Below, in pieces: positions 1 through 9,644 of a stretch of DNA of 64,000 nucleotides. How positions within the stretch are numbered: position 1 is the first letter of the stretch; each line of letters opens with the position of its first letter. This stretch comes from Pseudonocardia sp. DSM 110487 (GTDB lineage: Bacteria > Actinomycetota > Actinomycetes > Mycobacteriales > Pseudonocardiaceae), in assembly GCF_019468565.1 (NCBI RefSeq), contig NZ_CP080521.1:434001-498000 (forward strand), written 5' to 3'. The notes under the pieces were generated by a model, which saw nothing but the letters and a program-made list of their open reading frames with translations, searched no databases and was not told where the DNA came from. The translations under genes were made by a program, and so were the position numbers.

Positions 1-310
1 CGCCGACGAGGAGCACTGCCAGCACACCGGCGGCGAACGGCCACACCCGGCGCTCGAACACCATCACGATGAGCAGCAGCACGAGCAGGACGAGCACCCC
101 GCCGAGGATCCACGGCCGCATCGACACGAGCTGTGCGAACGGGCTGCGCCGGTCGAGCCCGAACAGGAGGTCCGGCACGGTCGGCACCGCCACGGCCACC
201 GCGAACACGGCCGCGACCACGTATCGGGTGGTACCCCCACGGCGCCCCGCGTCCCGCGATGGCGGAGCTGACGGGGGAGCGGGGGGGAGCCGGTCCGGGG
301 GTGCGGTCAT
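1..310 (-). CDS. Membrane protein, N-terminal part (cut by window edge)
   Basis: The frame is open from an ATG at 310 to the window edge, giving 103 codons of the N-terminus. It has a Pro/Ser/Arg-rich cytoplasmic start, one hydrophobic segment near residues 30-45, a short polar loop, and two more hydrophobic segments near residues 68-103. Its ATG overlaps the stop of the upstream MFS gene (TGATG), so the two genes are probably translationally coupled. Some actinobacterial endonuclease/exonuclease/phosphatase-family proteins begin with a similar three-helix region, but the catalytic part lies outside the window, so the family is not assigned. I am confident it is a gene and not confident of its function. 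Confidence 0.6.
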   Translation of the reverse strand, partial: MTAPPDRLPPAPPSAPPSRDAGRRGGTTRYVVAAVFAVAVAVPTVPDLLFGLDRRSPFAQLVSMRPWILGGVLVLLVLLLIVMVFERRVWPFAAGVLAVLLVG

Positions 311-1539
311 CACCGCAAGTCTTCCCTAAATCGGTTGAGAACCCGCTGAGGGGGTGACGGAAGACTCCCGCCGCGCCGGCCGAGCAGCCCGACCAGCGCG
401 GCGGCGCCCATCCCCACCGAGGCGACGGTGAGGACCGCGACGGCGGGTGAGGCGATGTCGACGATGAGCCCGGCGAGCGGCGTGGCGACGGTGGCGCCGA
501 TGGTGATGGCCGAGCCGTGGAGCCCGGTGACCAGCCCGCGAACGTGCTCGGGCGCCAGCGCGCTGACGGTCTCGGCGCTCGCGGCCATCGAGGGCGCGAT
601 CAGCAGCCCGACGGGCACGAGCAGGAGGGCGTAGGACCACCACGGGCCCGCCAACGCGACGGGGAGCGCCGCGACCCCGAGGCCGCCGACGAGCAGCGGG
701 AGCGAGCGGGAACGCCGGGCCGCGCCGTACGCGAACCCGCCGACGAGCGACGCAACGCACCACACGGCGTTGGCGACCGGGATCCAGCCTGCCTGCCCGC
801 CGAGCTGGAGACCGGCGATCATCGACAGCTCGGTGCCGAAGACGACGATCACCGCGGCCGTGGTGGCCAGCAGAGCCCCGAGCAGGCGCCGGTCGAGCCA
901 CTGCCGGACGGGCGGGGGCGGCCCACCGTCCGCGGCGTCCGCCACGCGGGTGGGCGGGTTCAGCAGCGCGAGAACACCGCCCGCCACCAGCCAACCGGCG
1001 CCGACCGTCCACATGGCGGCCGTGGACGACACCTGCAACGCCAGCACCGCGCCGATCGCCGGCCCGATGATGTACGAGAACTCGACCGACATCGAGTCGA
1101 GCGCGAACGCCTGCCGCCTGCGCCCAGGGGGCACGAGAACGGCGAGCGACTGCCGGGTGACGGAGTAGACCGGCACGCCGAGCAGACCACCGATCAGGGC
1201 GCTCACCAGCAGGGCCGAGTACGGCAGGAACGGCGCGACACCCCAGAACACGGCCTGGGCGGACAGCGTGATTGCGAGCATCGGGCGCAGCCCGCGCCGG
1301 TCGACCAGCCGGCCGAGCAGCGGTGCGCCGATCGCCATGCCGACGGTGGCCGCTGCGCCGACGACCCCCGCAGCCGCATACCCCTTGTCGAGGGTGAGCA
1401 CCACGTGCAGCGTGAGTGTGATCGCCGCTGCGGACGCGGGCAGGCGGGCGAGGAACGACACCGCGGTGACGGATGCGACGCCGGGAAGGGCGAGGACGGT
1501 GCGGTATGCGCTCAAGCCCTTCGCGGCGGCGACGTCCAC
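310..1539 (-). CDS. MFS transporter
   Basis: This is a 409-residue membrane protein with about twelve hydrophobic segments in two six-helix halves separated by a polar loop near residues 200-215 that is rich in Pro and Gly. The loop after helix 2 carries the MFS motif A pattern (LGRLVDRRGLRP). Length and layout are typical of drug/metabolite:proton antiporters (DHA1-like). I chose the GTG at 1539 because the nearby ATG at 1547 is out of frame. The protein ends in a basic tail, and its stop overlaps the start of the next membrane gene, so the two are co-transcribed. The substrate cannot be read from sequence. Confidence 0.8.
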   Translation of the reverse strand: MDVAAAKGLSAYRTVLALPGVASVTAVSFLARLPASAAAITLTLHVVLTLDKGYAAAGVVGAAATVGMAIGAPLLGRLVDRRGLRPMLAITLSAQAVFWGVAPFLPYSALLVSALIGGLLGVPVYSVTRQSLAVLVPPGRRRQAFALDSMSVEFSYIIGPAIGAVLALQVSSTAAMWTVGAGWLVAGGVLALLNPPTRVADAADGGPPPPVRQWLDRRLLGALLATTAAVIVVFGTELSMIAGLQLGGQAGWIPVANAVWCVASLVGGFAYGAARRSRSLPLLVGGLGVAALPVALAGPWWSYALLLVPVGLLIAPSMAASAETVSALAPEHVRGLVTGLHGSAITIGATVATPLAGLIVDIASPAVAVLTVASVGMGAAALVGLLGRRGGSLPSPPQRVLNRFREDLR

Positions 1540-1770
1540 GGCCCCATGGTGCGCCAGGCCCCCGACAGAACACGACCGAGTTCCGGCATCGGCATGGCGG
1601 GTCGATCACGCTCCCTGGCTGATCGATCCGCGGATCGTAACCAGGAGATCGACGTGATCCACGTCACTGCGGCACAACGGCCGAGGCTCCTGCCGGGTCC
1701 ATCCCAGTGTCGGCCGGGCCGGCGAAGTGGGGGGCGGTCCGGCCGGCTCGACCCGACGAGGAGGGGACGG

Positions 1771-2679
1771 ATGACGATTACCACCGTGCGCAGGGGCGGG
1801 GCGGCTCTCGCGGGCTGTGCCGCGGCGCTCGCGGTTCTCACCGCATGCGGCGGGGGGGACGCCCCCGCCGAGAGCGGTCCGCTCGCGACGAAGCCGGCAG
1901 CGGAGGTCGCCCGCGAGGCGCCGGACGTCACCCGGGCCGCGGGCTCGTCCCGCTACGCGTTCGAGATGACCTACTCCACCACCGGCAGCCCCATCGGGGA
2001 CTCGTCGTGGACGATGAGCGGCACCGGCACCTACGACTACGAACGCCAGGTCGGTGACGGCCGGATCACCACCGCCGACGCCCAGTTCCCCGTGCCCCCG
2101 CAGGACGTGGTGTTCACCAACAACGTCCTGTACGAGCGCAACGCCGGGGAGAGCCGGTGGCGCAGGTTCGACTTCTCGCAGCTGGTGGACACGCCGGTCG
2201 GTCAGCACGACCCCAGCCAGCAGCTCGACCTGCTGCGCGGGGTCTCCGACGACGTGCGCGAGGTCGGCACCGCGCAGGTGCGCGGCGAGGAGGTGCGCCA
2301 GTACGCGATCACCATCGACCCGCAGCGGCTCGCCGCCGCGAGCGGTGTCGTCGTCGACGGCGGACCGGTCCAGGCCGCATTGCAGGCCGGGGGCCCGATG
2401 CCCGGTCAGGTGTTCGTCGACCTGGACGGGCGCGTGCGGCGCTTCGAGGTCAGCATCGAGACGAGCGGCGCGGACCTCGCCGCGTCGCCCGAGATGAGCA
2501 ATATGCTCGCCGACAACCCGCAGCTGCAGGAGATGCTGCGGAACCGGCGGACCACCTCGACGATCAGCATCGAGTACTTCGAGTTCGGGATCCCGGTCAC
2601 GGCCCAGGAGCCCGACCCGTCGCAGGTCGACACCGGCCCGGCCATCCCCGCCATCCCCGGCCTTCCCGGGGGGAACTAG
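1771..2679 (+). CDS. Secreted lipoprotein, LppX/LprG-like
   Basis: This is a 302-residue lipoprotein. It has a basic N-terminus, a hydrophobic stretch and a lipobox ending at Cys26 (LTAC), then a Gly/Ala linker. The start ATG follows a GGAGGGG ribosome binding site. The mature domain is rich in beta-type segments, with a 'Y.F.M.YS..G' pattern and a later 'G.VFVDLDGRVRRFEV' stretch, as in actinobacterial LolA-fold lipoproteins (LppX/LprAFG type) that carry lipids across the envelope. The assignment is by pattern only. The C-terminus is Pro-rich. Its stop codon overlaps that of the convergent LacI gene within a CTAG. Confidence 0.65.
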   Translation: MTITTVRRGGAALAGCAAALAVLTACGGGDAPAESGPLATKPAAEVAREAPDVTRAAGSSRYAFEMTYSTTGSPIGDSSWTMSGTGTYDYERQVGDGRITTADAQFPVPPQDVVFTNNVLYERNAGESRWRRFDFSQLVDTPVGQHDPSQQLDLLRGVSDDVREVGTAQVRGEEVRQYAITIDPQRLAAASGVVVDGGPVQAALQAGGPMPGQVFVDLDGRVRRFEVSIETSGADLAASPEMSNMLADNPQLQEMLRNRRTTSTISIEYFEFGIPVTAQEPDPSQVDTGPAIPAIPGLPGGN

Positions 2680-3677
2680 CGGGCAGCGGAGCTCGTGGTG
2701 CCCCGCACCACCAGCTCGGTGGGCACGGTGACGGCCGGAAGGGGTTGCTCCGGGTCGGTGAGCGCCGTGAGGATCATCTCGGCCGCCAGCACCCCCTGTG
2801 CGACGACCGGCTGCGCCACGGTCGTCAGGTCCAGCAGATCCGCCATCTCGTGGCCGTCGATGCCGATCACCGACACGTCCTCCGGTACGCGGAGCCCGGA
2901 CCTGCGCACCGCCTGCACAGCACCCATCGCCATCTCGTCGGAGGCGGCGAACAGCGCCGTCGGTGGCTCCGGCAGCCCGAGCAGGCGTTTGGCGGCCGCG
3001 CGCCCTCCGGTCACCGTGAACCCGCCGACGGCCTCGAGCTCGGGGAGCGCGGGCAGGCCGGCGCCGGCGAGCTCGGCCCGGTACCCGACGCGCCGGTCGG
3101 CGGGCATCGCCGTGTGCAGCTCGTCATCGCCCCCGATGAAGCCGATGCGCTGGTGGCCGAGATCGAGCAGGTGCCGCACGGCGCACCGTGCGGCGCCCTC
3201 GTCGTCGATGCGGACGCTCGCCCAGCCCGGTACGTCCGCGCCCACGATCGCGACCGGGCCGCCAACCGTGGAGAGCGCCGCGACCTCCTCCTCGGCGGGG
3301 TGCAGGCCGAGCACGAGCACCCCGTCGACGCGCTTGCGCAGCAGCGTGCCCGAGAACGCGCGCCTGCGCTCGAGGGCGTCGGTGCCGAGGCTGTAGAGCA
3401 GCAGGTCGTAGCCCGCCTTGCGGAGCCGCTCCTCGGCGCTGTGCACGATCGCCGCGAAGTACCAGCGGTTGACGAACGGTGCGACCACACCGATCGCGTT
3501 CGTCTGGCCGCTCGCGAGGCTCGCCGCGCTGGGCGACGCCACGTACCGCAGCTCAGCGGCGGCCGCGAGTACCCGCTGCCGGGTGGCCTCCGAGACCCGG
3601 GGCAGCCCGTGCAGCGCGCGCGAGACCGTCGCGATGGAGACCCCCGCTGCCTCCGCGACGTCCTTGATCGTGCTCAC
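2676..3677 (-). CDS. LacI-family transcriptional repressor of the adjacent sugar importer
   Basis: This 333-residue protein starts with a classic LacI helix-turn-helix (residues 3-22, TIKDVAEAAGVSIATVSRAL) and hinge helix, followed by a periplasmic-binding-protein-like effector domain. That domain has the expected 'NAIGVVAPF', 'GVLVLG', 'HQRIGFIGG' and 'VSVIGIDG' stretches. It is the last gene of the importer operon and starts 21 bp after the second permease. Two LacI-type operators lie in the divergent region at the head of this operon, so it most likely autoregulates the importer and the divergent ATPase gene. The inducer is probably the imported sugar, whose identity is unknown. Confidence 0.9.
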   Translation of the reverse strand: MSTIKDVAEAAGVSIATVSRALHGLPRVSEATRQRVLAAAAELRYVASPSAASLASGQTNAIGVVAPFVNRWYFAAIVHSAEERLRKAGYDLLLYSLGTDALERRRAFSGTLLRKRVDGVLVLGLHPAEEEVAALSTVGGPVAIVGADVPGWASVRIDDEGAARCAVRHLLDLGHQRIGFIGGDDELHTAMPADRRVGYRAELAGAGLPALPELEAVGGFTVTGGRAAAKRLLGLPEPPTALFAASDEMAMGAVQAVRRSGLRVPEDVSVIGIDGHEMADLLDLTTVAQPVVAQGVLAAEMILTALTDPEQPLPAVTVPTELVVRGTTSSAAR

Positions 3678-3698
3678 GGCAGACCCTGGTGTCTCGGA

Positions 3699-4616
3699 TC
3701 AGCCCTTGACGCTGCCGGCCAGCAGGCCGCGGACGAAGTAGCGCTGGAGCGCGAAGAAGACGATCAACGGGATGATGATCGACACGAACGCGCCGGACGC
3801 GAGCAGGTGCCAGTCCGAGTCGCGGGTGCCAGCAAGCTCGGCCACGCGCACCGTGAGCGGTGCGACATCCGTGGTTCCGCCCGCGAACACGAGCGCAACC
3901 AGCAGGTCGTTCCACACCCACAGGAACTGGAACACGGCGTATGCCGCTATCGCGGGCTTCATCAGGGGCAGCATGATCGTCAGGAAGATCCGGACGTGGC
4001 CCGCTCCGTCCACCCGCGCGGCCTCCACCAGCTCCTCAGGGATCTCCCGCATCGAGTTGTGCAGCAGGAAGATCGCAAGCGGGAGGGCGAAGGTCGAGTG
4101 CGCGATCCAGACCGTCCAGAACGTCCCGTTCAGGCCGGTGCCGACGAAGATCTCCAGGAGCGGGATCAGGGCGACCTGGAGCGGCACGATCTGCAGCGCG
4201 AAGATCGCCACGAACAGCGTGTCCCGCAGCGGGAACCGCGTCCACGCGAATCCGTACGCCGCCGTCGTGGCCAGGATGATCGGGATGAGCACCGCCGGGA
4301 GGGTGACCATGATCGAGTTGACGAAGAACCCCGCCAGCGGCTGGCTGCCACCGAACAGCACCCTCGAGTAGTTGTCGAGCGTCAGGTTCGGGTTGGCGAG
4401 GAACGTCCACCAGCCGGTTCGTTGGACGTCGCGCTCCGGGCGGAACGAGGACAGGAACAGCCCGAACGTCGGGATGGTCCACAGTACGGCGATGACGAGC
4501 GCGGCGATCGAGGCCCACGGCGAGGTGAGGCCCTTCTTCGCCCCCGCCGAGCGGGTGGTTGCCGCGGTGACCAGGTCCGGCCCGGCGCCGGTGTCCTTGG
4601 TGTCGATCACGGTCAT
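3699..4616 (-). CDS. Carbohydrate ABC transporter permease, MalG type
   Basis: This is a 305-residue inner-membrane permease of the CUT1 family with six predicted membrane segments. The conserved EAA loop, which docks onto the ATPase, reads 'EELVEAARVDGAGHVRIFLTIMLPLMKPA' in pieces and sits about 100 residues from the C-terminus. The C-terminal 'QRYFVRGLLAGSVKG' is typical of MalG-type subunits. Its ATG overlaps the stop of the upstream permease (ATGA). It pairs with that MalF-type permease, and the ATPase is encoded divergently at 7350. The substrate is probably an oligosaccharide or sugar derivative. Confidence 0.9.
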   Translation of the reverse strand: MTVIDTKDTGAGPDLVTAATTRSAGAKKGLTSPWASIAALVIAVLWTIPTFGLFLSSFRPERDVQRTGWWTFLANPNLTLDNYSRVLFGGSQPLAGFFVNSIMVTLPAVLIPIILATTAAYGFAWTRFPLRDTLFVAIFALQIVPLQVALIPLLEIFVGTGLNGTFWTVWIAHSTFALPLAIFLLHNSMREIPEELVEAARVDGAGHVRIFLTIMLPLMKPAIAAYAVFQFLWVWNDLLVALVFAGGTTDVAPLTVRVAELAGTRDSDWHLLASGAFVSIIIPLIVFFALQRYFVRGLLAGSVKG

Positions 4617-5581
4617 CGCGCGTCCACCTTCCGCATCTGCCGCACGTTGTAGATGACGATCGGTACGACGAGGACGAAGAGGATCATGGCCAGCGCCGAG
4701 CCCATGCCCAGGTCGGAGAGCCGGAAGCTCTGCAGGTAGAACTCGTTGGCCACCACGCTGGTGCCGAACTGGCCGCCGGTCATCGTGCGGACGATGTCGA
4801 AGACCTTCAGCACGGCGATGCTGATCGCGGTGATCACGACGACCACGGCGGGCCGGATGCTCGGCAGGGTGATGTAGAAGAACAGCCGCACGCCGCCGAC
4901 GCCGTCCAGGCGGGCCGCCTCGATGATGTCGCTCGGGATGGCCTTGATCGCGGCCGAGAGCAGTGTCATCGCGAAGCCTGCCTGGATCCAGATGATCACG
5001 ACGATCAGCAGCAGGTTGTTCCACGGCTCGGCGAGGATGAAGTTCACCGGCTCGAAGCCGAGCCAGACCAGTACCTGGTTGACCAGCCCGATCTGCTGGA
5101 TGTTCTGCTGGTTCGGGCGGTAGGCGTACACGAACTTCCAGATGATCGAGGCGCCGACCAGCGAGATCGCCATCGGCAGGAAGATCAGGGCCTTCGCGAA
5201 CGCCTCGAACCGGGTGCGGTCCACCAGCACCGCGTAGACCAGCCCGATCGCCGTGGAGAGGATCGGGGCGATCACCACCCAGAGCAGCGTGTTGCGCAGC
5301 ACGATCACGAGATCGGGCTGGGTGAAGATCCGGATGTAGTTGTCAAGCCCGACGAAGTTCGCGCTGCTGGCGTCGAGGAAGGACTGCGCCGCCGTGCGGC
5401 TCGCCGGGTAGAGCAGCCCGATGACCAGGAGAAGCACGGCGGGGGCCACGAACGCGAGGCCGGACACCAGGTCGGTCCGACGCCCTCTTGCGCGGTCGGC
5501 GACGAGCAGGACCACGCCCATCACGGCGGCGAACACGGCCACCGCGACCAGCAGTTGGAGCAGTTTGTCGAGCAGGGTCAC
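4613..5581 (-). CDS. Carbohydrate ABC transporter permease, MalF type
   Basis: This is a 322-residue CUT1 permease with a long N-terminal hydrophobic region, two helices before a second hydrophobic block, and six core helices. The EAA loop is seen as 'DIIEAARLDGVGGVRLFFYITLPSI' in pieces. A periplasmic segment rich in Asn and Gln (around 'YRPNQQNIQQIG') lies between helices, as in MalF-like proteins. It overlaps the following permease gene by 4 bp and is separated from the binding-protein gene by a 107-bp gap with a strong hairpin, which would favour more binding protein than permease. Confidence 0.9.
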   Translation of the reverse strand: MTLLDKLLQLLVAVAVFAAVMGVVLLVADRARGRRTDLVSGLAFVAPAVLLLVIGLLYPASRTAAQSFLDASSANFVGLDNYIRIFTQPDLVIVLRNTLLWVVIAPILSTAIGLVYAVLVDRTRFEAFAKALIFLPMAISLVGASIIWKFVYAYRPNQQNIQQIGLVNQVLVWLGFEPVNFILAEPWNNLLLIVVIIWIQAGFAMTLLSAAIKAIPSDIIEAARLDGVGGVRLFFYITLPSIRPAVVVVITAISIAVLKVFDIVRTMTGGQFGTSVVANEFYLQSFRLSDLGMGSALAMILFVLVVPIVIYNVRQMRKVDAR

Positions 5582-5632
5582 AGCCGGCTCACCTCCGAAC
5601 GGTCACTTGCGGGCCCGAGAATCAGCACGGAG

Positions 5633-5669
5633 CGCGCCGGGACGGACGTATCGCGTCCGTCCCGGCGCG
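5633..5669 (-). terminator. Intercistronic hairpin after the binding-protein gene
   Basis: This is a perfect 16-bp inverted repeat (arm CGCGCCGGGACGGACG) with the 5-nt loop TATCG, lying 20 bp past the stop of the binding-protein gene and before the first permease gene. There is no U-run, so partial termination or 3'-end protection of the upstream message is more likely than full termination. Such hairpins commonly allow excess binding protein over permease. Confidence 0.75.
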
Positions 5670-5688
5670 GGGATCTCGCTGAGGCCCG

Positions 5689-7098
5689 TCAGGAAGAGCC
5701 GGGCCAGGACTGTTCGATGTAGTTCAGCGAGTCCGTGGTGCTCTGACCGGTGATCCAGTCCGTCATGCCCCGCCAGAACGACGCGGAGCCAACCGCCGCA
5801 GGCATGAGGTCGGAGCCGTCGAACCGGAAGGTGTTGTTCTGGTCCTGCAGGATCTCGGCCGAGAGCCGGTCGATCGGGTTGGACAGGTTGTTCGGGTCCA
5901 GCCCGGTGTTGGCGCTGATCCAGCCGCTCTGGCCGAGGTCGCTACCGGCCCTCGCCTTCGCGTTGGCCCACTCCGGCGAGGACAGGTACGCCTGGAACGC
6001 CTGCACCTCGGGACGGTCGGAGAACGCGGCGACGAACTCGGAGCCGACGAGGATCGTCTGCTGCCCGCCCTGGTTGATCGACGGCAGCTCGAACGCGAAG
6101 GCCTGCCCGTTCTCCGAGATGTCGGTGCCCTCGGGGAAGTTGGCCGCGTAGAAGTTGGCCTGGCGGTGCATGTAGCAGGTCCCGTCGAGGATCGGCAGGC
6201 CGCCGTCCTGGAAGGTCGTGGTGGCGATCGAGGCGACGTCGCCGAGGCCGCCGTTCACGAAGTCGGGGTTCTTCAGGATCGAGCCGACGCGGTCGAGCGC
6301 CCGCACCACACGCGGGTCGTTGAACGGGATGGCGTGCGAGACCCACTGGTCGTAGACCTCGGGCCCGTTCTCGCGCAGCATCACGTCCTCGAGCCAGTCG
6401 GTGAGCGGCCAGCCCGTTGCGTCACCGGAGCCGATGCCCGCGCACCACGGCTTGCCGCCGTCGGCGACGATGCGGTTCGAGAGCGTCACCATCTCGTCCC
6501 AGGTCTGGGGGACGGCGTAGCCCTTCTCCGTGAACTCCTGCGGCGAGTACCAGACATAGGACTTCACGTTCGAGCCGAGCGGGGCGCCGTAGAGGGTGCC
6601 GTCGACGCTGCCCGCGGCCTTGAAGGTCTCGGAGTAGTACTGGTCGACGTTCGCGACGACCGCCTGCGGGGCCGGCTTCACCGCGCCGGGGTTCTGCGTG
6701 ACGAGCGTGTTCAGCAGGCCCGGCTGCGGGACGTAGGCGATGTCAGGTGGCGAACCCCCCTGTACACGCACCGGCAGCTGGGCCTCGAACTCCTTCGAGC
6801 CCTCGTAGACGATCTGCGCGCCGGTGCACTCCTCGAACGGCCGGTACGAGTCGATGTGCGGCTGGTCCTCGGGTGACACGATCGAGGTGTAGATCGTGAC
6901 CCGGGTGCCGGACAGGTCACCGTACTGCGCGAACGGCGCGCAGTCCTGGCTCGAGGCGGCGGGGTTCCCACCGCCACCTCCCGCGACGTTGCTGCCGCCG
7001 CATCCGGCGAGCACGAGGCTGAGGCCCAGCGCGGCGCTGATGAGGGCCGTGCCGCGCGACGGTCTCCGCAGGATCGATCCGGACTTCGGGGCTGGCAT
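5689..7098 (-). CDS. Extracellular sugar-binding lipoprotein of ABC importer
   Basis: This is a 469-residue extracellular solute-binding protein (family 1, CUT1). A basic N-terminus, hydrophobic segment and lipobox (LVLAGC, Cys33) indicate a membrane-anchored lipoprotein. Typical features follow: 'GTRVTIYTSIVSPED' at the start of the mature domain, and 'PQTWDEMVTLSNRI' and 'GQAFAFELPSINQGG' later. I chose the ATG at 7098, 39 bases inside the longest reading frame, because GGAGG stands just upstream of it. It is the first gene of the importer operon, behind two LacI-type operator candidates. The sugar is unknown; alpha-glucoside-type binding proteins are of similar length. Confidence 0.88.
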   Translation of the reverse strand: MPAPKSGSILRRPSRGTALISAALGLSLVLAGCGGSNVAGGGGGNPAASSQDCAPFAQYGDLSGTRVTIYTSIVSPEDQPHIDSYRPFEECTGAQIVYEGSKEFEAQLPVRVQGGSPPDIAYVPQPGLLNTLVTQNPGAVKPAPQAVVANVDQYYSETFKAAGSVDGTLYGAPLGSNVKSYVWYSPQEFTEKGYAVPQTWDEMVTLSNRIVADGGKPWCAGIGSGDATGWPLTDWLEDVMLRENGPEVYDQWVSHAIPFNDPRVVRALDRVGSILKNPDFVNGGLGDVASIATTTFQDGGLPILDGTCYMHRQANFYAANFPEGTDISENGQAFAFELPSINQGGQQTILVGSEFVAAFSDRPEVQAFQAYLSSPEWANAKARAGSDLGQSGWISANTGLDPNNLSNPIDRLSAEILQDQNNTFRFDGSDLMPAAVGSASFWRGMTDWITGQSTTDSLNYIEQSWPGSS

Positions 7099-7158
7099 CG
7101 CACCCTCCGCGTCGATGGGGATGGAACGGGCAGGCACCCGTCCCGTGAGACCGCGTCA

Positions 7159-7172
7159 TGAAAGCGTTTACG
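7159..7172. promoter_or_regulatory. LacI-type operator candidate 1
   Basis: The 14-mer TGAAAGCGTTTACG matches the reverse complement of the common LacI/CcpA-type operator TGTAAACGCTTTCA at all but one position. It lies 60 bp upstream of the binding-protein start, in the divergent region shared with the ATPase gene. The natural ligand is the LacI protein encoded at 2676-3677. Confidence 0.6.
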
Positions 7173-7283
7173 CATCGCCAGGAGCAACAAGGCGCGGTAA
7201 CGATGCCGTAACTCCGACGCTAGGTAGTCGATCACTTACGCTTCGTGTTAGGTCTTCTCCTCGGGACACCTGCCATGGCAGGC

Positions 7284-7297
7284 TGCAAGCGCTTTAC
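7284..7297. promoter_or_regulatory. LacI-type operator candidate 2
   Basis: TGCAAGCGCTTTAC contains the perfect palindrome AAGCGCTT with the central CG step typical of LacI-family sites. It is 125 bp from the first site and about 50 bp upstream of the ATPase start, so it is well placed to control the ATPase promoter. Two sites flanking divergent promoters could support looping. Confidence 0.6.
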
Positions 7298-7349
7298 TCC
7301 CTCTCACTCGGATCGTCCGGCACGTTCCTGCCGGTGGAAGGAGCACAGC

Positions 7350-8435
<1,086 letters not shown>

Positions 8436-8443
8436 TCCACGCA

Positions 8444-8477
8444 TCGGCCCCTGGACCGGATCCGGTCCAGGGGCCGA
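8444..8477. terminator. Bidirectional terminator hairpin
   Basis: This is a perfect 34-bp palindrome (half-site TCGGCCCCTGGACCGGA) placed between the stops of two convergent genes, 8 bp after the ATPase stop and 9 bp before the stop of the acetyltransferase. It can act on both strands. Confidence 0.85.
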
Positions 8478-8486
8478 CGTCTGTGC

Positions 8487-9533
8487 TCAGCCGACCGGAG
8501 TGGGCAAAGCGGCGCGCAGCCGCACCTCGGTGCCGAGGATCTCCGCCGCCGGGCGCAGCCCTGCCCGGCGCATCAGCCGGGTGATGCCGACGTCGTCCGG
8601 GCGCGCGCAGCCGACGAGCTCGTCGAGCCCGCGCTCCGCGGCGACCTCCGCGATGTGGCGAAGCAGCGCCGTGCCGAGCCCCCGGCCCTGCCATCCGTCC
8701 TCGACCAGTACGGCTGCCCTCGCCGCCCCGGAGACGTCCGGCTCCGGATCGAGGTTCGCGATGCCGACGGCGCTGCCGCCGTCTGCGGTGACCGCCAGCA
8801 CGGCCTGCAGCGCGGTGGGGGAGGCGGACGGGCCGAGCAGCGCGGCCAGCTCGTCGGGCTGCAGCCGCGGGGCCGGGTTGAGGTAGCGGGAGCGCCGAGA
8901 CGCAGGGGAGCAGCGGGCGTGCAGCGCGGCCACGAGCGGGCCGTCGCCCGGATCGGCCGTGCGCAGCCGCACCTCCGAGCCGTCGCGCAGCTGCAGGGTG
9001 CGATCCGCGCCAAGGCTGCGGACGGGCGCCCGCATCGCGAGCTGCGTGGCGAGCTCCAGCAGCGCCGCGGCCCGCGAGAGCTCGGTGGCCGTGAACGGCC
9101 ACGGGCGCCCGACGTGGATCTGCTGGGTGCCCCCGCGCAGCGTGTGGACGTGCCCCGACGGCGGCGCGGCCGGGTCGATCAGGCGGGCCCGAAGCATCGT
9201 GGCCACCGCGCTCGGTGCGCTGCCCGGGTCGGCCACGACCATCCGCGCGAGCGCGAGCGCGGTGGTGGCCGGGTCGGACAGCTCCGTGGCGTCGGCGCGC
9301 ACCAGCAGCGTGCACGGGATGCCTGCGGCCTCGACGGCGTCGACCAGCGCCGTGGGCTCGATGCGTTCGGGTACCTGCACGAGCAGTTCGTCGGTGACCG
9401 CGCCGTCATCGGTCGGTTCGCCGACGACGTGGAGGGAGAGGATGTTGCAGCCGGCCTCGCCGACCGTGGTGGCCAACCCGCCGAGTCGACCGGGACGGTC
9501 TTCGAGCTCGACGTGCATTCGCCACAGTGCCAT
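8487..9533 (-). CDS. ACT domain - GNAT acetyltransferase fusion protein
   Basis: This is a 348-residue protein. Residues 1-80 form an ACT-like ligand-binding domain ('HVELEDRPGRLGGLATTVGEAGCNI' in pieces). A linker region follows, then a C-terminal GNAT N-acetyltransferase domain from about residue 190 with the acetyl-CoA loop 'EDGWQGRGLGTALLRHI' and preceding 'RSRYLNPAP'. ACT domains usually sense amino acids, so amino-acid-responsive acetylation is a reasonable inference. The start is the ATG at 9533. The gene is divergent from ohr and convergent with the ATPase gene. Substrate unknown. Confidence 0.75.
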   Translation of the reverse strand: MALWRMHVELEDRPGRLGGLATTVGEAGCNILSLHVVGEPTDDGAVTDELLVQVPERIEPTALVDAVEAAGIPCTLLVRADATELSDPATTALALARMVVADPGSAPSAVATMLRARLIDPAAPPSGHVHTLRGGTQQIHVGRPWPFTATELSRAAALLELATQLAMRAPVRSLGADRTLQLRDGSEVRLRTADPGDGPLVAALHARCSPASRRSRYLNPAPRLQPDELAALLGPSASPTALQAVLAVTADGGSAVGIANLDPEPDVSGAARAAVLVEDGWQGRGLGTALLRHIAEVAAERGLDELVGCARPDDVGITRLMRRAGLRPAAEILGTEVRLRAALPTPVG

Positions 9534-9599
9534 GCCCGCCAGCGTCCCCCCGCCTTGTTTCCGATCCGCTACCGGTGCGTGACAGGCCCGCTGCGCGCG

Positions 9600-9623
9600 A
9601 GTTATGTTGTGCACAACATAACT
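9600..9623. promoter_or_regulatory. Perfect palindromic operator upstream of ohr
   Basis: This is a 24-bp perfect palindrome whose half-site is AGTTATGTTGTG, 21 bp upstream of the ohr start codon and 66 bp from the divergent acetyltransferase gene. It is AT-rich in a GC-rich setting. MarR-family OhrR repressors bind palindromes of this size upstream of ohr, so an OhrR operator is the likely reading. No ohrR gene is present in this window. Confidence 0.7.
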
Positions 9624-9644
9624 GTGGCGGAAGGTGAACCAGCG

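Noticed and set aside
517..2679. Very long plus-strand frame antisense to the MFS gene
   Set aside because: Its first 400 codons are rich in Arg, Asp and Gly with no domain pattern, and the real lipoprotein starts at an ATG with a good ribosome binding site at 1771.
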